Assembly: GCA_021234155.1 (NCBI GenBank)
Contig: JAJEKV010000001.1
Span: 19,173,382 to 19,237,381 of the forward strand
Direction: 5' to 3'
DNA: 64,000 nt
DNA from: Isoetes taiwanensis
Taxonomy: Eukaryota; Streptophyta; Lycopodiopsida; Isoetales; Isoetaceae
The notes beneath the pieces are model-generated. The model had not been told where the DNA came from. It did no database searches and saw nothing but the letters and a program-made list of their open reading frames with translations. The position numbers and the translations under genes are program-made. The first letter of the stretch is position 1. Each line of letters opens with the position of its first letter. This document shows, piece after piece, positions 30,105 through 44,189 of the stretch.

Positions 30105-33100
30105 ATGGCGGAGCACGAAGCGGAGGCGAATGGGGAGCTTACAGAAAAGCGGAAGGATGGAGATACTCCGGTGCAGGAGAATGGGGCAGATGCTGTTGAC
30201 AAAAATGATGAAAAGGTATGCGAAAGCTTGAAACCTGTAGAAGGGACCGTTTTACCTGCAGAAGAGCAGGAAAAGAGCGAAAATAGTGATAAACTTAAGG
30301 ATGAGGAGGTAAAGGATAATCAAATCATGGATGAAGAAAAACCCAAAGAGGAAACAGCAACTACTGAGAAAATCGAAGCAGCTGAGGAAGCTCCAGAGCC
30401 AGATACGAAGGAAATAGAAGAAGACAAGAAAGAGGAAAGCGAGGTGTCTGAGAAAACCGAGGTATCTGATAAAACCCATAAAGATGAAGAGCAGAATGAG
30501 GATGATTCTGAAGCAAAAGTAGATGCCATGGAAGTAGATACAAAGGAAAAAGTAAGTAAGCCGGAGCAACGGCAAGGTGGAAAAAAAAGGAAGGGAAGAC
30601 CACCCAAATCGGCCGAGAAGGCAAAAACTAAGAAGACAAAGGAAGATGACGAAGCTGTAGAGGATAAGAAAGAAGGTGCAGAGGACGATACAAAAAAGGA
30701 AGATGTTATCACAAAAGAAGACGAAGGTAAGGTGGGCGATGAAGGAAAATCGGCACCCAAAAGGAGGAGAAAGAGAGAGCAGAAACCAGAAACTCCTGTC
30801 ACTCCCAGCGAGAGGCCAGCAAGAGAACGAAAATCTATCGAGAGATTTGCTTCGTCCATCGAAAGGCCTAAGGCAAAGGATCTCGAGATTAAGAAGGTTG
30901 GAGTTATTTTGGCTTTCCTAACTCTAAAAAAAGGGTTGATTTGCATGCTTGCTTGAAGTGATCTGTCCGCTCTTTGTACATGCAGGGTAGTGGTACACCT
31001 CTAAAAGATATTCCCAATGGTTAGTGTCGAAATTTGGACTCTGATCCGCTTTTGAAATTGCGATTTGCTTTGCCGCTTCACTGTAAAATTGCTTGGCGTT
31101 TTGTTCTTAAACTTCTGGTGTTAACAGTGGTATTCAAGCTATCAAAGAAATCCAAGCGAGAAGAGAGCCTACGAGTTCTTCATACCTTGCTTTTTGGTAC
31201 TCGTGGCAAGGTTGTACTTTGCTTTCACATTTGAGAATTTCCTAAGAAGATTAGCGGCTTTTGTATCTGACATGCAGATCGTCTTACATGCAGACAAATC
31301 AAGTGAAGGCTAACATTTTGCAGTTTTCTGGTTATGTTTGGGGTGTTAACGAGGTATGCATTTTCTTTTTCCTGATTTCTTAAGTCGCATGTGTTGAGTA
31401 TATGGCAATTGATTGTGAGGCCTTACGGATGGAGCATGGCTTTTGTGTTTTAAAAATAATGACAAACGAATTCACAGATGTGGGCACAGCAATGAAGAAA
31501 ATGAGTTATTGTTAGTTCGAGCCATAGGCACCCTGTGTAAATAGTCTTGTACAGCAATGCATCATATTTCAAGGTTCATCATATGTGAAAAAGATTAGCA
31601 GCAATTTCTTTTTTCGCAGTCCTTAGATTGCCTGTTTCTTACTTTTATAGATGTTCCATCTGGTTGGAGATTATTTAACTTTGTTATGTATTTAATTGCC
31701 ATGAGGGTCGATGCACCTGATTTGCTTATTAACAGTTATTGTTTTACGAGTTGAGTTTGATTATTTTTAGCAATCTTGCAGAAATTAAGTGCACTTTTGT
31801 TGAGTGAGATTACTAATCTCCACTTGATGCACAGGAGAAAGAGAAGTCAAAAGTGAAGGACAAGATTGAGCACTGCACAAAGGAAAGCCTGTTCGAATTT
31901 GCTGAGCTGATGGACTTAAATATGACTAAAACTTCCAAAAAGGTGTTTTTTCTGGATTTTTTTTTTATATTAGTATAAGTAAATATATACCGCCTCTGTT
32001 AAAATTTGGGATATTGACTACAGGAGGAACTTTGTAGCAAGCTTCTTGAATTTTGGGAGGCACCCCACCAAACAAATGACACAATTTTAGAGGAGAAGGA
32101 AGAGGTGAAGCTTATAAAATGATTAATGTATAGTGTGGTGTCTTTTCTGCATACTAATGAATGACATGCACATTCCAGAAAAGGCAGAATAAACGGAGAA
32201 GCTCTGGTGGTAGGACCACAGGGAGATCGCCCGGGAGACCCCCAAAGGTTATATGGGTTTTGTGTGTTTTGTGCATTATAAAGTGCCTGCATCTGTCTAA
32301 TTTTAATGCTGCAATGTGCCAGTTCTGCCGTATTCTCTTATTGCAGTTTTCAAGTTGGAATGTCGAATATCTAAGGGCTTTATTGGCTCTGTTTAATTTT
32401 GTTTTGGTTGTTGTGCAGAAGCAAAAGACTGATGCAGACACTCCAAGACAAAGGAGGAGGAAAAAGAAAAATGTTTCTGATGATGAAGAAAATGAGTCTT
32501 TGGAGGAGGAGGAAGAGGTTGAAAAGAACACGTACAAAGAAACTGATGATGAGCCCGATGAAGATGTGAAATCAGATACTGAAGCACCTGCCAGTATGGA
32601 TACTGACGATCCAGATACTGAAAAGGATGAAGCATCTGATAAGGAGGAACCAGTAAAGAAATCTTCCAAGTCTGGCACACCGACAAAGGTGTTCTCGAGA
32701 AAGAATAGGAAAGTTAAAGATCCCTCACCAGAGAAGGATGAAGAAGAAAAGCAACCTAGGAAGAGAGGAAGACCAAAAGGGTACAAAGTTCAAAAAACAC
32801 CACAGGATAAGAAAACTACACCTAAGAGGCAAGCAAAGGAAACACCGGCAAAGAAAACATCACCTCCAAAAAAAGCGGCACCACCAACTCCAGCTTCGGA
32901 ACCAACAAAAAAATCCAGAGGCAGGCCTCGGAAGGACAAAGGCAAGCTATATACTTTATTGGTTATTTAGCCAAAGCCATTTTTTTATATGATCAAAGTG
33001 TGCATGCATGGTGTTCTAGTTTTGTAGATAGTGTAAAATTTTGATTTATGCAAAAATTTTATTGGTCTTTTCAGGAAAGGTTAAGGGTGAGAATGATACA

Positions 33101-33541
33101 GCCGAAAACAAGTCCCCGTTTCCAACAGATGACGAATTCAGAGCGGAGATAAGTGAGCTTTTAAACAATGTTGTGGACTTTAACAAGGTAGTTGTGGTTT
33201 TAATGTGTTTTCATATTTATAACGCATCAGCATAATCTCCTCTCCTAAGAAAATTTTATTTCCATTTTCAGGTCACTTTCTCGGATGTTCTGAAGCAGCT
33301 TGGTAAGTCAATGAAACCTTTCCTTAAAGCTGAGCGAACTATTTACACTCTGTATTCTGATGCTTATCTTTTCTTGCGATGTGCAGGAGAAAAGTTTAAG
33401 GTTGATCTGACAGAGAAGAAGAGCCATGTGAAGGTTTTAATACGAGAAGAGATAAGCAAGCTTGCGGAGGATGGGGATGAAGAAGAAGATGAAAAACCAG
33501 AAGATTCGGGCAAAGAAGATGTGGCTGCTGGTGCTGATTAA
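30105..33541 (+). CDS. DEK: DEK domain-containing chromatin-associated protein, 11 exons, 682 aa
   Basis: Chromatin architectural protein expected in the nucleus; plant DEK proteins bind DNA and histones. Exons inferred from frame and splice sites: 30105-30896, 30986-31019, 31128-31210, 31294-31353, 31835-31942, 32024-32104, 32179-32247, 32419-32941, 33075-33187, 33272-33302, 33387-33541; the sum is 2049 nt. Residues 1-240 are Lys/Glu-rich and disordered with an AT-hook-like GRPPK; the ARERKSIERF motif follows. About 265-371 is the conserved DEK/SAP-like core (GTPLKDIPNVVFKLSKKSK, LRVLHTLLFGTRGK, FSGYVWGVNEEKEKSK). About 390-590 is basic/acidic with RGRP AT-hooks (RKRGRPKGY, SRGRPRKDKG). About 598-665 is the DEK C-terminal domain (TDDEFRAEISELL, VTFSDVLKQLGEKF). 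All introns are GT-AG except intron 8 (GC-AG). No lesion; the start is the first ATG in a long open frame. Confidence 0.92.
32942..33074 (+). other. GC-AG intron (intron 8 of DEK)
   Basis: Exon 8 ends AAAG and the intron starts GCAAGC, the usual context of GC donors. It ends TTTTCAG at 33074. Splicing here keeps frame (K-G-K-V-K-G); reading through adds nine codons and a stop (GKLYTLLVI). Confidence 0.8.
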
Positions 33542-35789
33542 TGTATGGAAGATTGATAATAATTTGAATTGAGGGATTACTGATCTTGCTTTGGGACGTT
33601 TTTGTTCCAATGTGTAAAACATTAATCAGCTAACAAAAAAGAATTGACGTCTGTAATTTTATAGGGGTTTTTGTAGGTTGTTTTTGCTTAAATTGTTTCT
33701 GGAAGGTGCTGGATGCTACTGGACGGCATGAGTTGGGTGAGGATCATCTGTAATTCAGCCATGGCGTGTACGAAATACCATATGATTATTCATTAACAGG
33801 TTACATACACCATGGGTTCTCATGTAAATTTCTGTTTTAATTATTTGCGGCCGTTTGTCCAGAGATGTTTTTTCTCATGCATTCAAAGTCCTATTCCTTG
33901 GAAAGATAGTGCACACGTTGGTGGCAAAGACACTGGTGAGGTATTCCCTTGCACAATGGCCCTTTTACTTCTTCGAGCTCTTATAAATGGTGTTTTTGAA
34001 TGCTATAAGTTTTGTATGCCCACAATCTATAAATAATTTTGTTGGCACTTGTATATACAAACTGACTTTATGGATCTCGATTGTTGGATGGCCTGGCCTT
34101 GGCCTGTTAACGTTTATTTTAAGATTTAAAGCTTGCTGACAACGTGACCTGCAAACACTAAGAGTTGTCTCATGATCTTCACTGTGGACATTTTGCCAGT
34201 TAGAACATATTGATTCTTCGTGATCTCATGACCAATATAAATTCATCCATTTATCGTGGTTTTTGTTTATCTAGAAATTTTTTAAGAATGTGTAATTTTC
34301 CTACTAGTTAGAACTGCATTTTTTAAAAATGCAAAAATTTTAGGGCGTTTATTCCGTTCGCAATCTGATTTTAAACTTTAATAAAGGACATCAAACTTGA
34401 GGAAATCATCAAACTTGTAACGGACTGGACTTTAAAATCGGATTGGGAATGGAACAAAAATAGCTCACAATGATAGTCACTTGTATAAAACACATAAGCT
34501 ACGAAAAATTTATTGCGGCTGCATTGACATTTCTCATTACCGACGGTTTGTGTCACATGTCCGATAGGACGCTGCCTTGTGGCGTGACGTTAAAATCTCT
34601 TCTTCTTCTTCTTCTTTACAGATTGGGGTACCTTTATTATTTAGTTCATTCTAGTACAACTTTATAGAAATGGACTATGGAGGACTTGCATATAGCTTCA
34701 AATGCTGATAGTTCTAAATAAATGGACATGAGAATTAAAACTTAACGATTAAACTATAGAAGGAAACGTGATAGCCTCATCCGTACCATATCGACGGAGG
34801 GATTTGAATCGCATGAAGAAGGGATTTGAATCTCCACGCGAGTCAAAAGCAGCATATGGGTTTTCAAAATTGGTGGTATTCAAAATTGGATGGAGTAGGA
34901 TAGAAACATATTGATTAACAAGGAAAAAAATATTGGGTAGGATTTAAAATTGGTGGTTTGGATGTAGTAGGATAGAAAAGATTGATTAGCAAGGAAACAA
35001 ATATTGGATAGGATTTAACAAAGGATAGAAACATAAAAAAGGATTGAATTGAACAAATTTTGAATACAAATTAGAGCAGAAAAGGGATCCATGGATTGGG
35101 GCGGAAAATGAAGCAAGGAGGAAGGATTGGACGGCAGGATAGATCTTATAAAGGGAGGATTGAGGCCAAGGTTTTCTTAAGCTTGAAGCATGCAGAATCG
35201 CTTTTGTCCCATATAGCATATATTGACAGACAAGTCCGACCGATTAGACAGATTTGATTGATTTATAATAAATTCAAGCATAAATATGCTCCTCTTCCAG
35301 CATAGCAGCTATTTTTTTTTTTGTTTTTTCTTAAAATATTTTGATTTTTTCCTTATAATTCCTAATTACGTTAGGATATATAGTTATCCCAGTGAGCTAT
35401 ACTTTGGCACATCCATTTTTAAGGACCCATGGCATATAAGGTTTAAGACGTGTCGGGATTATTTTGAAATACTCAGTACTGCAATAGCAACACTTGGCAA
35501 ATTCGTTTGCCATGGAAAGTCCGTAGTATGAAACTCTATAGATTATGCATTTTTCAAAAAACATAAAACTATAGAATCTTACACGTTCTCTATTAAAGTA
35601 CGATATCCCAAAATGGTGAGAGACCAAATATGTTATGGTCGTCCACTTACGCGCACTTAAGGGGCACCGTGATAATTGAGGTATAATTTCTCCACCATAT
35701 GAAGTAATATCAGCTCTGTTGGATTCCTTTCAAGATAATTCGTCATGTGGTCCATTATTTTTGGCCCGTTAGAGCTCATCCGGACCATT
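33542..35789. other. Intergenic region downstream of DEK
   Basis: No supported gene. Around 34800-35050 there is a diverged tandem duplication (GGATAGAAA...GATTGATTA.CAAGGAAA.AAATATTGG.TAGGATTTAA). A TTC microsatellite lies near 34600. Confidence 0.55.
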
Positions 35790-38700
35790 AATGTGCACCC
35801 CAAACAGAGAGGGTCTGCTAAGGCCTGCAGCTCCGTGTAGCAATAATTGCCACCTATCGCACCAGTATAAATCTCCGCGAAGTCTTAGACCCTGTCAGCA
35901 GGGGAAACTAGACCATGTTATTTCACGACCCCGAAGATGCATCACACGCGTTGGGGGATTCGTCTCAACCATCTTCCTCATGGAACACATGGGAGCATGT
36001 TGGACATAGACTATCCGACTTGCCAGGATACCATCGCTACTCTGTCTTCAACGAATGCACAGGAAAGCGGGGACACGCGCTACTATCGGACAACTCTGGC
36101 ACAGTCAGTTTCCCTGTGTAAGATAGACAAACATAACAGGTACCTGTGGGTGCGCGTGCAGAATTGCAATGGTAGCCCTCTCTTTGTGGTGGCCTGCCAC
36201 ATGTCGAGAGCAACTTCTATCACAACCATCCGGGTGTGGATAGGTTGCAGCCCTATGTCGATCTATACGATGACATACAACAACACAAGCAGGAGGGTAG
36301 GGTCATGCTCGTTGGGGACTTCAATGCCCACACTGGCACGGAACAGCCGATGAGATTTGACCCTCTGACAGATGATGTGTTGCAGCTGAGCCCTTCAGAA
36401 GGAGGTTGGCCACGGGCATCAGCTGACATTCAGGTCTCGCGCTATGGGAGGCAGCTGTTGCTGCTCTGCTGTATCTTTGATCTAGTGATTTGCAATGGAC
36501 CAGCACAGTGGCCGTCCTCCAACCAGCACACTTGCACGCAGGAGAACCAGGGAGGTGGGTCCAGCGTGGTAGACTATGTTTTGGTGGCCGAGCAGGACAT
36601 GCACCTCGTCAAATATTTTCAAGTGGAAACAGCTAGTAGGGATGGAGGTGGACTCAGACCACCTACCGCTCTACTTGCACCTGGCTTGGCAGGTTGCCCC
36701 AGACGCCTATCCAACACCTCCTCGTATGCCCCAGCACAGACTGGACTATGAGCGCGCTCCTACTTACTCCCAGATGCTTACGAAGGATCTGGCAAGCATC
36801 TCACAATGCTCAACGCTGGAGCAGCCGGCAGGCAGGCTCATTGACGTCCTCGGGGCTGCTGCAGAGAGGTGTTTTGGGAGAAGTCGCCCCGACAAACCTC
36901 AAGAGCTACGGCCTTTCCGCATCGGTGGTTCGATGCCGAGTGCAAAAACCGCAAATCCTGGCTCCGCCAAGTCACAGACCCTGCGCTACCCTCGGATGCA
37001 GTCAAGCAATACCACACTTTCTTCAAGGCTAGAAAGGCCAGGTACATTGCGGCCCATCAACAGGAAATGTTCTTCCTCCTGGAATGTCATCCAGGACCTT
37101 CTGGAAAAGAGTGCTCAGGAGACCAGTACCGCCCACGGGAAACATCACTCCAGACCAGTGGGGGCAATACCTACAACAGCTCTACAACCCGGAGGGTGCA
37201 CGGGCAGCATTACCCCAGCAGGGCCCAGTATTAGCAATCACAGAGGCGGAGGTAACGTAGGGGCTGCAACGTCTAGCCAATGGTAGAGTACCGGCAGTTA
37301 CTCAAGTGGGCAGGACCATCCATAGCACTGGTACTGACGGACATGTTCAACAAGGCATTGCGAGAAGGTTTTCCCCCGCAATGGACCACTAGCAGGGTTG
37401 TCCCAATGTACAAGGCCCGGCCAATTACCGGACCATCATGAGCAGTCAGTATTTGAAAAGCTCCTCGCCGGGATCCTCGAGCAGCAATTGATAGGATGGG
37501 CAGAAGCAGCAGAAGTGCGGGCACTCACACAAGCAGGATTCAGGCCGAGGCACTCAACCATAGATCATATCTTCACGCTGCAGACTCTGGTTGAGGACAG
37601 CAGGAACCGTCGACAAGATCTGTATTGCTGCTTCGTAGACTTCGCCAAGGCTTTTGACACTGTGCCTCGGGAAACGCTGTGGGCAAGATTACAGCAGCTA
37701 GACGTCCCTGCCGAATTGCAGAACGCGGTGTACAGGTTATATGAGACATGCACCGGCCGGCTGCAACCAGCGGGCCGACAATTCGAGAGCAGTTATCGGG
37801 GTTCGTCAGGGGTGCCCTCTCTCTCCCACACTATTTGGCCTGTATATTCATTAGCCGGAGAGTTGGCTCGCTGATACTGGAGGCACTGGGGCTCACCTCT
37901 TAGACCAGATCATCAGGCAGCTGATCTATGCTGACGATGTGGACCTCCTATCACACACTCGGGCAGACGCGCAATGCCATCTCGATGCCCTGGACACGTT
38001 TTGCAGGTGACTGACATGTGCGTCAACTTAGCCAAAACCAAGGTGGTTCTGGTATCGTCCGCACAGCAGCCACCACCTCCAATCCTCACTTATCGTGGCC
38101 AAAATGTTGAAGTGGTGTCCGCTTACAAATATTTGAGGGTGGAGTTCCTGTCGGCCATGAACTGGGACAATTCCATCCGGCTGCGAGCCGCAGCAGGTTG
38201 GAAGGCACTCTATGCAATGGAGAACAATAGCTACAAGGCAGAGCTGTATGATTGGGCCCACCAATCGCACCTATTTAAGGTGCTAGTAGAACCCGTGCTT
38301 TTGTACGGAGTCGAGGTCTAGGGCCCAGTGATTTCCCTCGCCACTTGGAACGACTTGGAGCAGGTGCAGAAAGCTTTCTTGGCACGAGCCCTGGGGGTGA
38401 AGTCCACAGTCCCATACCAGATACTGTTGCAAAAAACAGGTTTCTTGCCTCTTCAATGAGGAGCCCTTGACAGACACATCGTCTACTTCCAGAAGGTGGT
38501 CAGCATGGACGATACTCGTCTCCCTCACCTTGCTTACACTATGGCAATGGGGCCTCAATGCCTAAAAGCCTGCTGGCGGGAAAAGAGAGCTCAGTGGCTG
38601 GTCAGATGGAATGTGCAGGAGCACAGGTACGTCTAAGTGCAAACGGAGGCAGATCGCTGCAGTCTAAGACAGTACCTTGACGCATGCTTCCTCAGTAAGC

Positions 38701-39310
38701 TCTGGGATGCCAGCACTCTTGAACAGGTCAAGACGGCACATTATCAATGCCACATAAATCCCAGGTTGGAACGGGGCCCACAATGCTACCTGCGCACTCA
38801 TCTACCCATGAAAAAGCGCAGATCCATTGCCTCTATCCGCACAGGTGCACACCATCTCCGGATTGAGATAGGGAGATGGGTTGGAGAGCTGCGTCAGGAG
38901 AGGCTTTGTCAACGCTGCTAGGTTGGAGCTGTGGAAGACGAATGCCACACCCTTCAGAGTTGCCCGGCATATGATGACATTTGGACACGCTATGCTGAGC
39001 TGGTCCATCCTGGCCAGCCCCTGCATGAGATGCTGAGCACAAGCTCGGTATAGAGGTTGGGCTCATACATTCAAGAGATCATGGATCGCCGAGATCAGCT
39101 TGGCCCTCGGTCACTTACCTGATGCATGTATATATTTCTGTCTATATTTGTATTTGTTTTTGTATTTGTACAGTTTGACAACAAGCCTATTCCTGTCACG
39201 GTTTTTCCCCCAAACAACCCTTTAGGGGGGGGGGGGGGTTTTTAACCCGGACATTAATACGCTTGCTGCGCCTCTTATTGGGTCCCATAGACCAATTGAT
39301 CTCCGTGGAC
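35790..39310 (+). mobile_element. Decayed LINE (APE endonuclease plus RT)
   Basis: Non-LTR retrotransposon with frames broken many times. Endonuclease pieces: VMLVGDFNAHTGTEQP (36.3 kb), SSVVDYVLVAEQD and SDHLPLYLHL (36.6 kb). RT pieces: QAGFRPRHSTIDHIFTLQTL and YCCFVDFAKAFDTVPRETLW (37.5-37.7 kb), LIYADDVDLLSHT (catalytic ADD, about 37.93 kb). C-terminal pieces: YKYLRVEFLSAMNWD, SLFKVLVEPVLLYGVEV-like sequence, IRTGAHHLRIEIGRW and a CCHC-like QRC...CHTLQSCPAY. The 3' end CCATAGACCAATTGATCTCC...GACGATAAAA is shared with the fragments at 54.2 and 59.3 kb. A 13-G homopolymer run lies at about 39224. Left boundary approximate. Confidence 0.85.
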
Positions 39311-39823
39311 GATAAAAACTATATTCTATTCTAAATTGACCTCTTCCACTGCTACAATGCTATGGGATGCACATTCTTTTGTTTGCTTCTACCATTGAAT
39401 ATCTAACCTTTAATTCTCTAGATCACGTGTGAACATCATGTTCCCCAACATTCACATCTCACAAGAGTAATGAAAATGAATGAAATTCATCACCATTTTA
39501 CAAGAGAGCATATAATTTATCATGATGACTTTATTTTTACTGGGCTAGTATTTAGCCCAAGCAGCGGGTGAGACACACCCATTCCATCATTTTTTTATTT
39601 TTTTATTTTTTGACACATATTGAACATGTACTTGACCAATATCATTATTTATATTCACTAATTTATCATGTCTAGAATGACATGTATTTTTTTGATGGCT
39701 TAAAGATCTGGATATTCTTATGCAAACTGGATTTAAGGGTAACTTTGCGTATACCAACGTAGCTATTTTAAATCAACAATTTTAATTCATTTCGTACGAT
39801 CATGGTTACATCCGTATTAGGAC
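39311..39823. other. Intergenic, nothing recognised
   Basis: A/T-rich, no gene. It is the unique flank left of the duplicated target segment. Confidence 0.55.
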
Positions 39824-39920
39824 ATGCAATTTAATTATTTTTCACTTGGTTCTGAACTAGGCAATATTCGTCCTAAGTTGCATCCTCTGTTTTGGTTCCT
39901 TACTAAATTTCATTTATGAA
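39824..39920. repeat. Target segment A (left copy)
   Basis: 97 bp that I find identical to 52780-52876. In the right copy it runs directly into segment B; here the Helitron separates them. Confidence 0.93.
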
Positions 39921-42615
39921 TCTACTTTGTTAATTTGGGATTATCCGGCCTGGCAGAAAATGTTTTTGGAATTCTTTTAATCAAATTTTCTAAGATTTTG
40001 GGGTTTCTTGAGGCCGGAAAAAATTTCCGAGTTCCCAAAAATAGTAGAAGCTTTTCCCTATGATTTTTTATTTTGGGGATTTTTGTTGCCCAGAAAAAAA
40101 AAAACCCCGATATACAAAAATCGGTTTGCCTTTCGATTTTCAGGGCATCGATTTGCCCCCTTTAGGTTTTAGGCGGACCAGCGGGGCGGTTGATCTCACA
40201 GTGATTATGGTTATGGCAGCGTTAGATTTCCGTAAGAGAGCGAAATCGTCTGCTGGAGCTTCCACCTGCAGCTTGAGCTGGAGCTTTGCACCTAGATCCT
40301 GGAGCCGGAATTGCATCAAGAGGCGAAATTCGAAGGTATTCTTATTTCTGTCTGTATTACATGAAAAAAATCTGAGAGAAAACGTTTTAGACGATTTTGC
40401 ATTTCAAGTTTAGCTTCAGGCGGACCCATTTTGTAAACGACAGCTCAAGATCATCTTTCTTTCAATGTTGGGTTAAAACATCATTTGTTACGTATTTTCT
40501 CAAGTTTTTTCTATTTTGAAGGTTATGGCATGTATGCTTTTAGCTTCATTTGGTTTCTGTACTTGCAATGATAATTGCAACTTCTGAAATCTGTGAAATT
40601 AGTGAGGACATATGTTGTTTGCTCTTCTGTGCTTCTATATTCAACCAAAATCTATCCCTGAGAGTAAGATTTTGGAAAGATTTTGCTCTGCCATATTATG
40701 AACATTGACATGTTGGAAGATGCAGATTTTTAATGTATGGGACGAATTGATCAGTGGGTTGTTTATTTTAGGTTCTCCACATTTAGTGTAGGTAATATAG
40801 AAGGGGTCGTTCTTTGGAAGTATTGGATCTGTTGAGATTGAGGGATATCATGGTGGATTTGCAAGTTATTGTAGTTGGATGTGTACATCTTCATATGCAG
40901 GCTTTCTGATTTGTTGTGATTGGAAGTTTTCAAGACATCCTTGACCTGCAGAGAGGAGTCGTGGTAGATTTCTTTGCCCTTGCAAATTAAGGGACCTTGC
41001 TTACTAAATAATCATATGTCCAGAGGTACCCATCAAACAAATTGTTTGGGTAACTTGAAGCTGCATTTACCTTTTTGGAGTAAAAAGAGGGAGATTTTTT
41101 TACTGACTTGAAACCAGTGTTGTGAATATTATGCTGAAGCATTTCTTATATGGAGCCCAAATAGCTACATTCGACATGAGCTGTCATTTCATTGCTTCGT
41201 CGCAGATTTTGAATATCTTCTAATGTACCACTGGCTTATTTGCTGAGATATGATGTCCTCTTCAAATTGTTCTACAGCAACTTGCCCGAGCCCACTGCTA
41301 GAGGGGTAAGGTATGCTCCTCATGCAATGGAGCTTAAAACCTGGCCTGCGCACATGCAATTAGATCTACCTTTTATTGTTTTTCCAAACTCGAAAGTTAT
41401 ATAATTCATCATTTAAGTTTACACATTTGTTCTATAAAGCTTTCTTTATTAGATATTGTGTTTGTTTATACGTACTTGGAAGAAGAATGGCATTTTAAAG
41501 CAGGTAATCCAGTTTTTCAGACATAAGGAACTTCTTGGCCCTGATCTATACCTCTACATTATCGGCATAGTGTTACTGAAAAAACAGCGCATGTCATCTT
41601 TGAAGCTGACATCTTTGTTGGGGTGAGCGCTTCTATTTTACGGTAAACAAGAAATATTAGGAATTATCTAGAGAATGACGCAAATGGATTAGCATACATG
41701 CTGATATGGCTATATTGAACCCAAGGCAAGTAAAAAGGTGTTCCTCTGCCGGATGACTATATCTGCATACAGCAGGTCCATGTTTAGTATAAGAGGGAGA
41801 CTAAAGCAAAGTGGCAACTTTACAGGCTGCAGGTTACTTCATGGATGTTTATAATATGCACATAGTATGGAACGTTGTATCACACTTCCAGTGTTCAGCT
41901 CTTTATTGGCAATTTGCTCTTATGATTGTCTCAAACAGTTGAATATTTAGCATTCGGTTTGGTTTTTCTTCACAGATTTAATGTGATACAATATCATGCA
42001 TTGAAGTGACCTGTGTGTACTCTTATATCTTCTTAAGTCGCACGGCAACACTTTAGAAGTCCATTCTTTCTGTGAATCTTTGGGCTTTCACAATCTGGGA
42101 GCAATTTGAAGACAATTCTTAGCTTCATCATAATCTTGCTATTTTGGTCGAGCCTATGCACTACCAAGCAGGTATAATGCCTCACTCACTGCATTGTAAT
42201 ATTTCCAGTTTCAACATTTGTTCCGTATTTAGTTGAGGTAGCAAAAGCTACTTTAGGTGCTGCGCATGGCAAAAATCAAGTATGGCAAAAAGACAAATGT
42301 GGCCCACATTCTGGTTGAGCCTATGCACTGCCAAGCAGGTATAATGCCTGACTCATTGCATTGTGGTATTTCCAAACATCTGTTCCATATTTAGCTTAGT
42401 TTGAGTTTATTGAGTTTATGCACTGCTAAGCAGGTACCATGTCCCCTCTTCTTGCATACAATAGTTTTCCTTTTAGGTTGAAGCATTCAAACTTTACATG
42501 CAGGCATTGTTAAAACTTTTACGTTGTTAAAACTTTTACGCCTATTTACATGCTATTTTCTTCTGTTAGCTTCTGATCAGTATTCTCTTGCAACAATATG
42601 AGTTACAAGATAGAG
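39921..42615 (+). repeat. Helitron 5' unit, copy 1
   Basis: 2695 bp starting TCTACTTTGTTAATTTGGG and ending GTTACAAGATAGAG. About 99 percent like copy 2 by eye, with a few substitutions and short indels (for example at 40320, 41130 and 41570). The first base pair of the copy is the Helitron end. Confidence 0.93.
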
Positions 42616-42754
42616 TCTACTTTGTTAATTTGGGATTATCCGGCCTGGCAGAAAATGTTTTTGGAATTCTTTTAATCAAATTTTCTAAGATTTTGGGGTT
42701 TCTTGAGGCCGGAAAAAATTTCCGAGTTCCCAAAAATAGTAGAAGCTTTTCCCT

Positions 42755-43111
42755 ATGATTTTTTATTTTGGGGATTTTTGTTGCCCAGAAAAAAAAAAAC
42801 CCCGATATACAAAAATCGGTTTGCCTTTCGATTTTCAGGGCATCGATTTGCCCCCTTTAGGTTTTAGGCGGACCAGCGGGGCGGTTGATCTCACAGTGAT
42901 TATGGTTATGGCAGCGTTAGATTTCCGTAAGAGAGCGAAATCGTCTGCTGGAGCTTCCACCTGCAGCTTGAGCTGGAGCTTTGCACCTAGATCCTGGAGC
43001 CGGAATTGCATCAAGAGGCAGCGAATTCAGAAGGTATTCTTATTTCTGTCTGTATTACATGAAAAAAATCTGAGAGAAAACGTTTTAGACGATTTTGCAT
43101 TTCAAGTTTAG
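42755..43111 (+). pseudogene. Exon-like fragment in Helitron (same in copy 1 at 40060-40413)
   Basis: Frame with MAALDFRKRAKSSAGASTCS ... RNCIKRQRIQK followed by a donor-like AAG|GTATTC. It could be the first exon of a captured host gene. The copy-1 version has a small deletion near its end. Gene identity not recognised. Confidence 0.35.
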
Positions 43112-44189
43112 CTTCAGGCGGACCCATTTTGTAAACGACAGCTCAAGATCATCTTTCTTTCAATGTTGGGTTAAAACATCATTTGTTACGTATTTTCTCA
43201 AGTTTTTTCTATTTTGAAGGTTATGGCATGTATGCTTTTAGCTTCATTTGGTTTCTGTACTTGCAATGATAATTGCAACTTCTGAAATCTGTGAAATTAG
43301 TGAGGACATATGTTGTTTGCTCTTCTGTGCTTCTATATTCAACCAAAATCTATCCCTGAGAGTAAGATTTTGGAAAGATTTTGCTCTGCCATATTATGAA
43401 CATTGACATGTTGGAAGATGCAGATTTTTAATGTATGGGACGAATTGATCAGTGGGTTGTTTATTTTAGGTTCTCCACATTTAGTGTAGGTAATATAGAA
43501 GGGGTCGTTCTTTGGAAGTATTGGATCTGTTGAGATTGAGGGATATCATGGTGGATTTGCAAGTTATTGTAGTTGGATGTGTACATCTTCATATGCAGGC
43601 TTTCTGATTTGTTGTGATTGGAAGTTTTCAAGACATCCTTGACCTGCAGAGAGGAGTCGTGGTAGATTTCTTTGCCCTTGCAAATTAAGGGACCTTGCTT
43701 ACTAAATAATCATATGTCCAGAGGTACCCATCAAACAAATTGTTTGGGTAACTTGAAGCTGCATTTACCTTTTTGGAGTAAAAAGAGGGAGATTTTTTTA
43801 CTGACTTGAAACCAGTGTTGTGAATGAAATGCTGAAGCATTTCTTATATGGAGCCCAAATAGCTACATTCGACATGAGCTGTCATTTCATTGCTTCGTCG
43901 CAGATTTTGAATATCTTCTAATGTACCACTGGCTTATTTGCTGAGATATGATGTCCTCTTCAAATTGTTCTACAGCAACTTGCCCGAGCCCACTGCTAGA
44001 GGGGTAAGGTATGCTCCTCATGCAATGGAGCTTAAAACCTGGCCTGCGCACATGCAATTAGATCTACCTTTTATTGTTTTTCCAAACTCGAAAGTTATAT
44101 AATTCATCATTTAAGTTTACACATTTGTTCTATAAAGCTTTCTTTATTAGATATTGTGTTTGTTTATACGTACTTGGAAGAAGAATGGC

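Noticed and set aside
30252-30946. Minus-strand ORFs opposite DEK
   Set aside because: Shadows of the Lys/Glu-rich exon 1; Ser/Phe/Leu-rich and without features.
40060-40413. 117-aa ORF as an intact gene
   Set aside because: Only part looks like an exon; it is a duplicated Helitron segment with frame differences between copies.
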